Both the position numbers and the translations under genes were made by a program. The notes under the pieces were generated by a model. The model was not told the DNA's origin and ran no database searches. It saw nothing but the letters and a program-made list of their open reading frames with translations. From the NCBI GenBank assembly GCA_021739625.1, contig JAIPBJ010000023.1:1-36882 (forward strand): DNA of 36,882 nt, read 5' to 3'. Shown here one piece after another: positions 36,821 through 36,882 of this stretch. The stretch is from Flavobacteriales bacterium. GTDB taxonomy: Bacteria; Bacteroidota; Bacteroidia; UBA10329. Position 1 is the stretch's first letter. The number at the start of each line of letters is the position of its first letter.

Positions 36821-36882
36821 TGGAAGTGGGTCGGCTTCGCCACAGTGCAGCTCTGATCTGCGGGGGCCATTGAAAAAGGCCG

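Overview
The window reads as a chromosomal segment of a fairly high-GC member of the Bacteroidota (Flavobacteriales-like). The evidence is a SprE/PorW-type lipoprotein of the type IX secretion system (T9SS), a 1,655-residue secreted protein ending in the gliding-motility-associated (CHU_C) T9SS sorting domain, several families common in Bacteroidota (DUF6734, DUF4476, DUF983, DUF1761, DUF4389), no Shine-Dalgarno sequences, and many starts preceded by the Bacteroidota -7 box TAnnTTTG. No tRNA, rRNA, IS element or CRISPR array was seen.

Layout. 1-3.1 kb: the 3' end of an outer-membrane barrel gene, an unrecognised beta-repeat protein, and a glycosyltransferase-like/methyltransferase fusion. 3.1-3.75 kb: a gene-free stretch of 7-, 21- and 49-bp-periodic repeats. 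3.75-8.7 kb: a giant T9SS cargo (IgGFc-like head, Ig/PKD repeats, CHU_C tail). 8.7-10.8 kb (minus): ACMSD of the kynurenine pathway and hemB. 10.9-12.7 kb: an orphan membrane-fusion protein and a heavy-metal-domain/AraC regulator. 12.84-15.6 kb: the most intriguing cluster, a PqqD-like protein, an ATP-grasp ligase and a fold-type-III PLP decarboxylase whose N-terminus looks like a RiPP leader. 15.66-16.4 kb: an AT-rich, probably acquired membrane protein. 16.5-20.6 kb: an operon of a urea-transporter/M23-peptidase fusion, a TPR-barrel protein and a TPR protein. 20.6-22.6 kb: cystathionine beta-synthase and a DUF1761 protein. 22.65-24.8 kb (minus): DUF4476 protein, EamA transporter and a phasin-like protein. 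25-28.9 kb: a polytopic membrane protein behind an inverted-repeat operator, DUF983 and an ABC-F ATPase. 29-33.7 kb: two toxin-antitoxin pairs bracketing a DUF4389 protein and SprE. 33.8-36.5 kb (minus): an outer-membrane protein and two uncharacterised genes. 36.6-36.8 kb: a 42-bp tandem repeat and a G-quadruplex motif.

Most genes are housekeeping or cell-surface functions. Three things stand out. First, the PqqD/ATP-grasp/PLP-decarboxylase cluster has the logic of a peptide- or carrier-directed modification pathway but no separate precursor gene. Second, heptanucleotide-periodic repeats recur at six intergenic sites, each with a different motif, and a single copy of one unit lies 30 kb away in inverted orientation. 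Third, the second toxin-antitoxin module lies between the true 3' end of an outer-membrane protein gene and a 39-bp copy of that same 3' end. Functions are inferred by reading motifs; no database search was possible.
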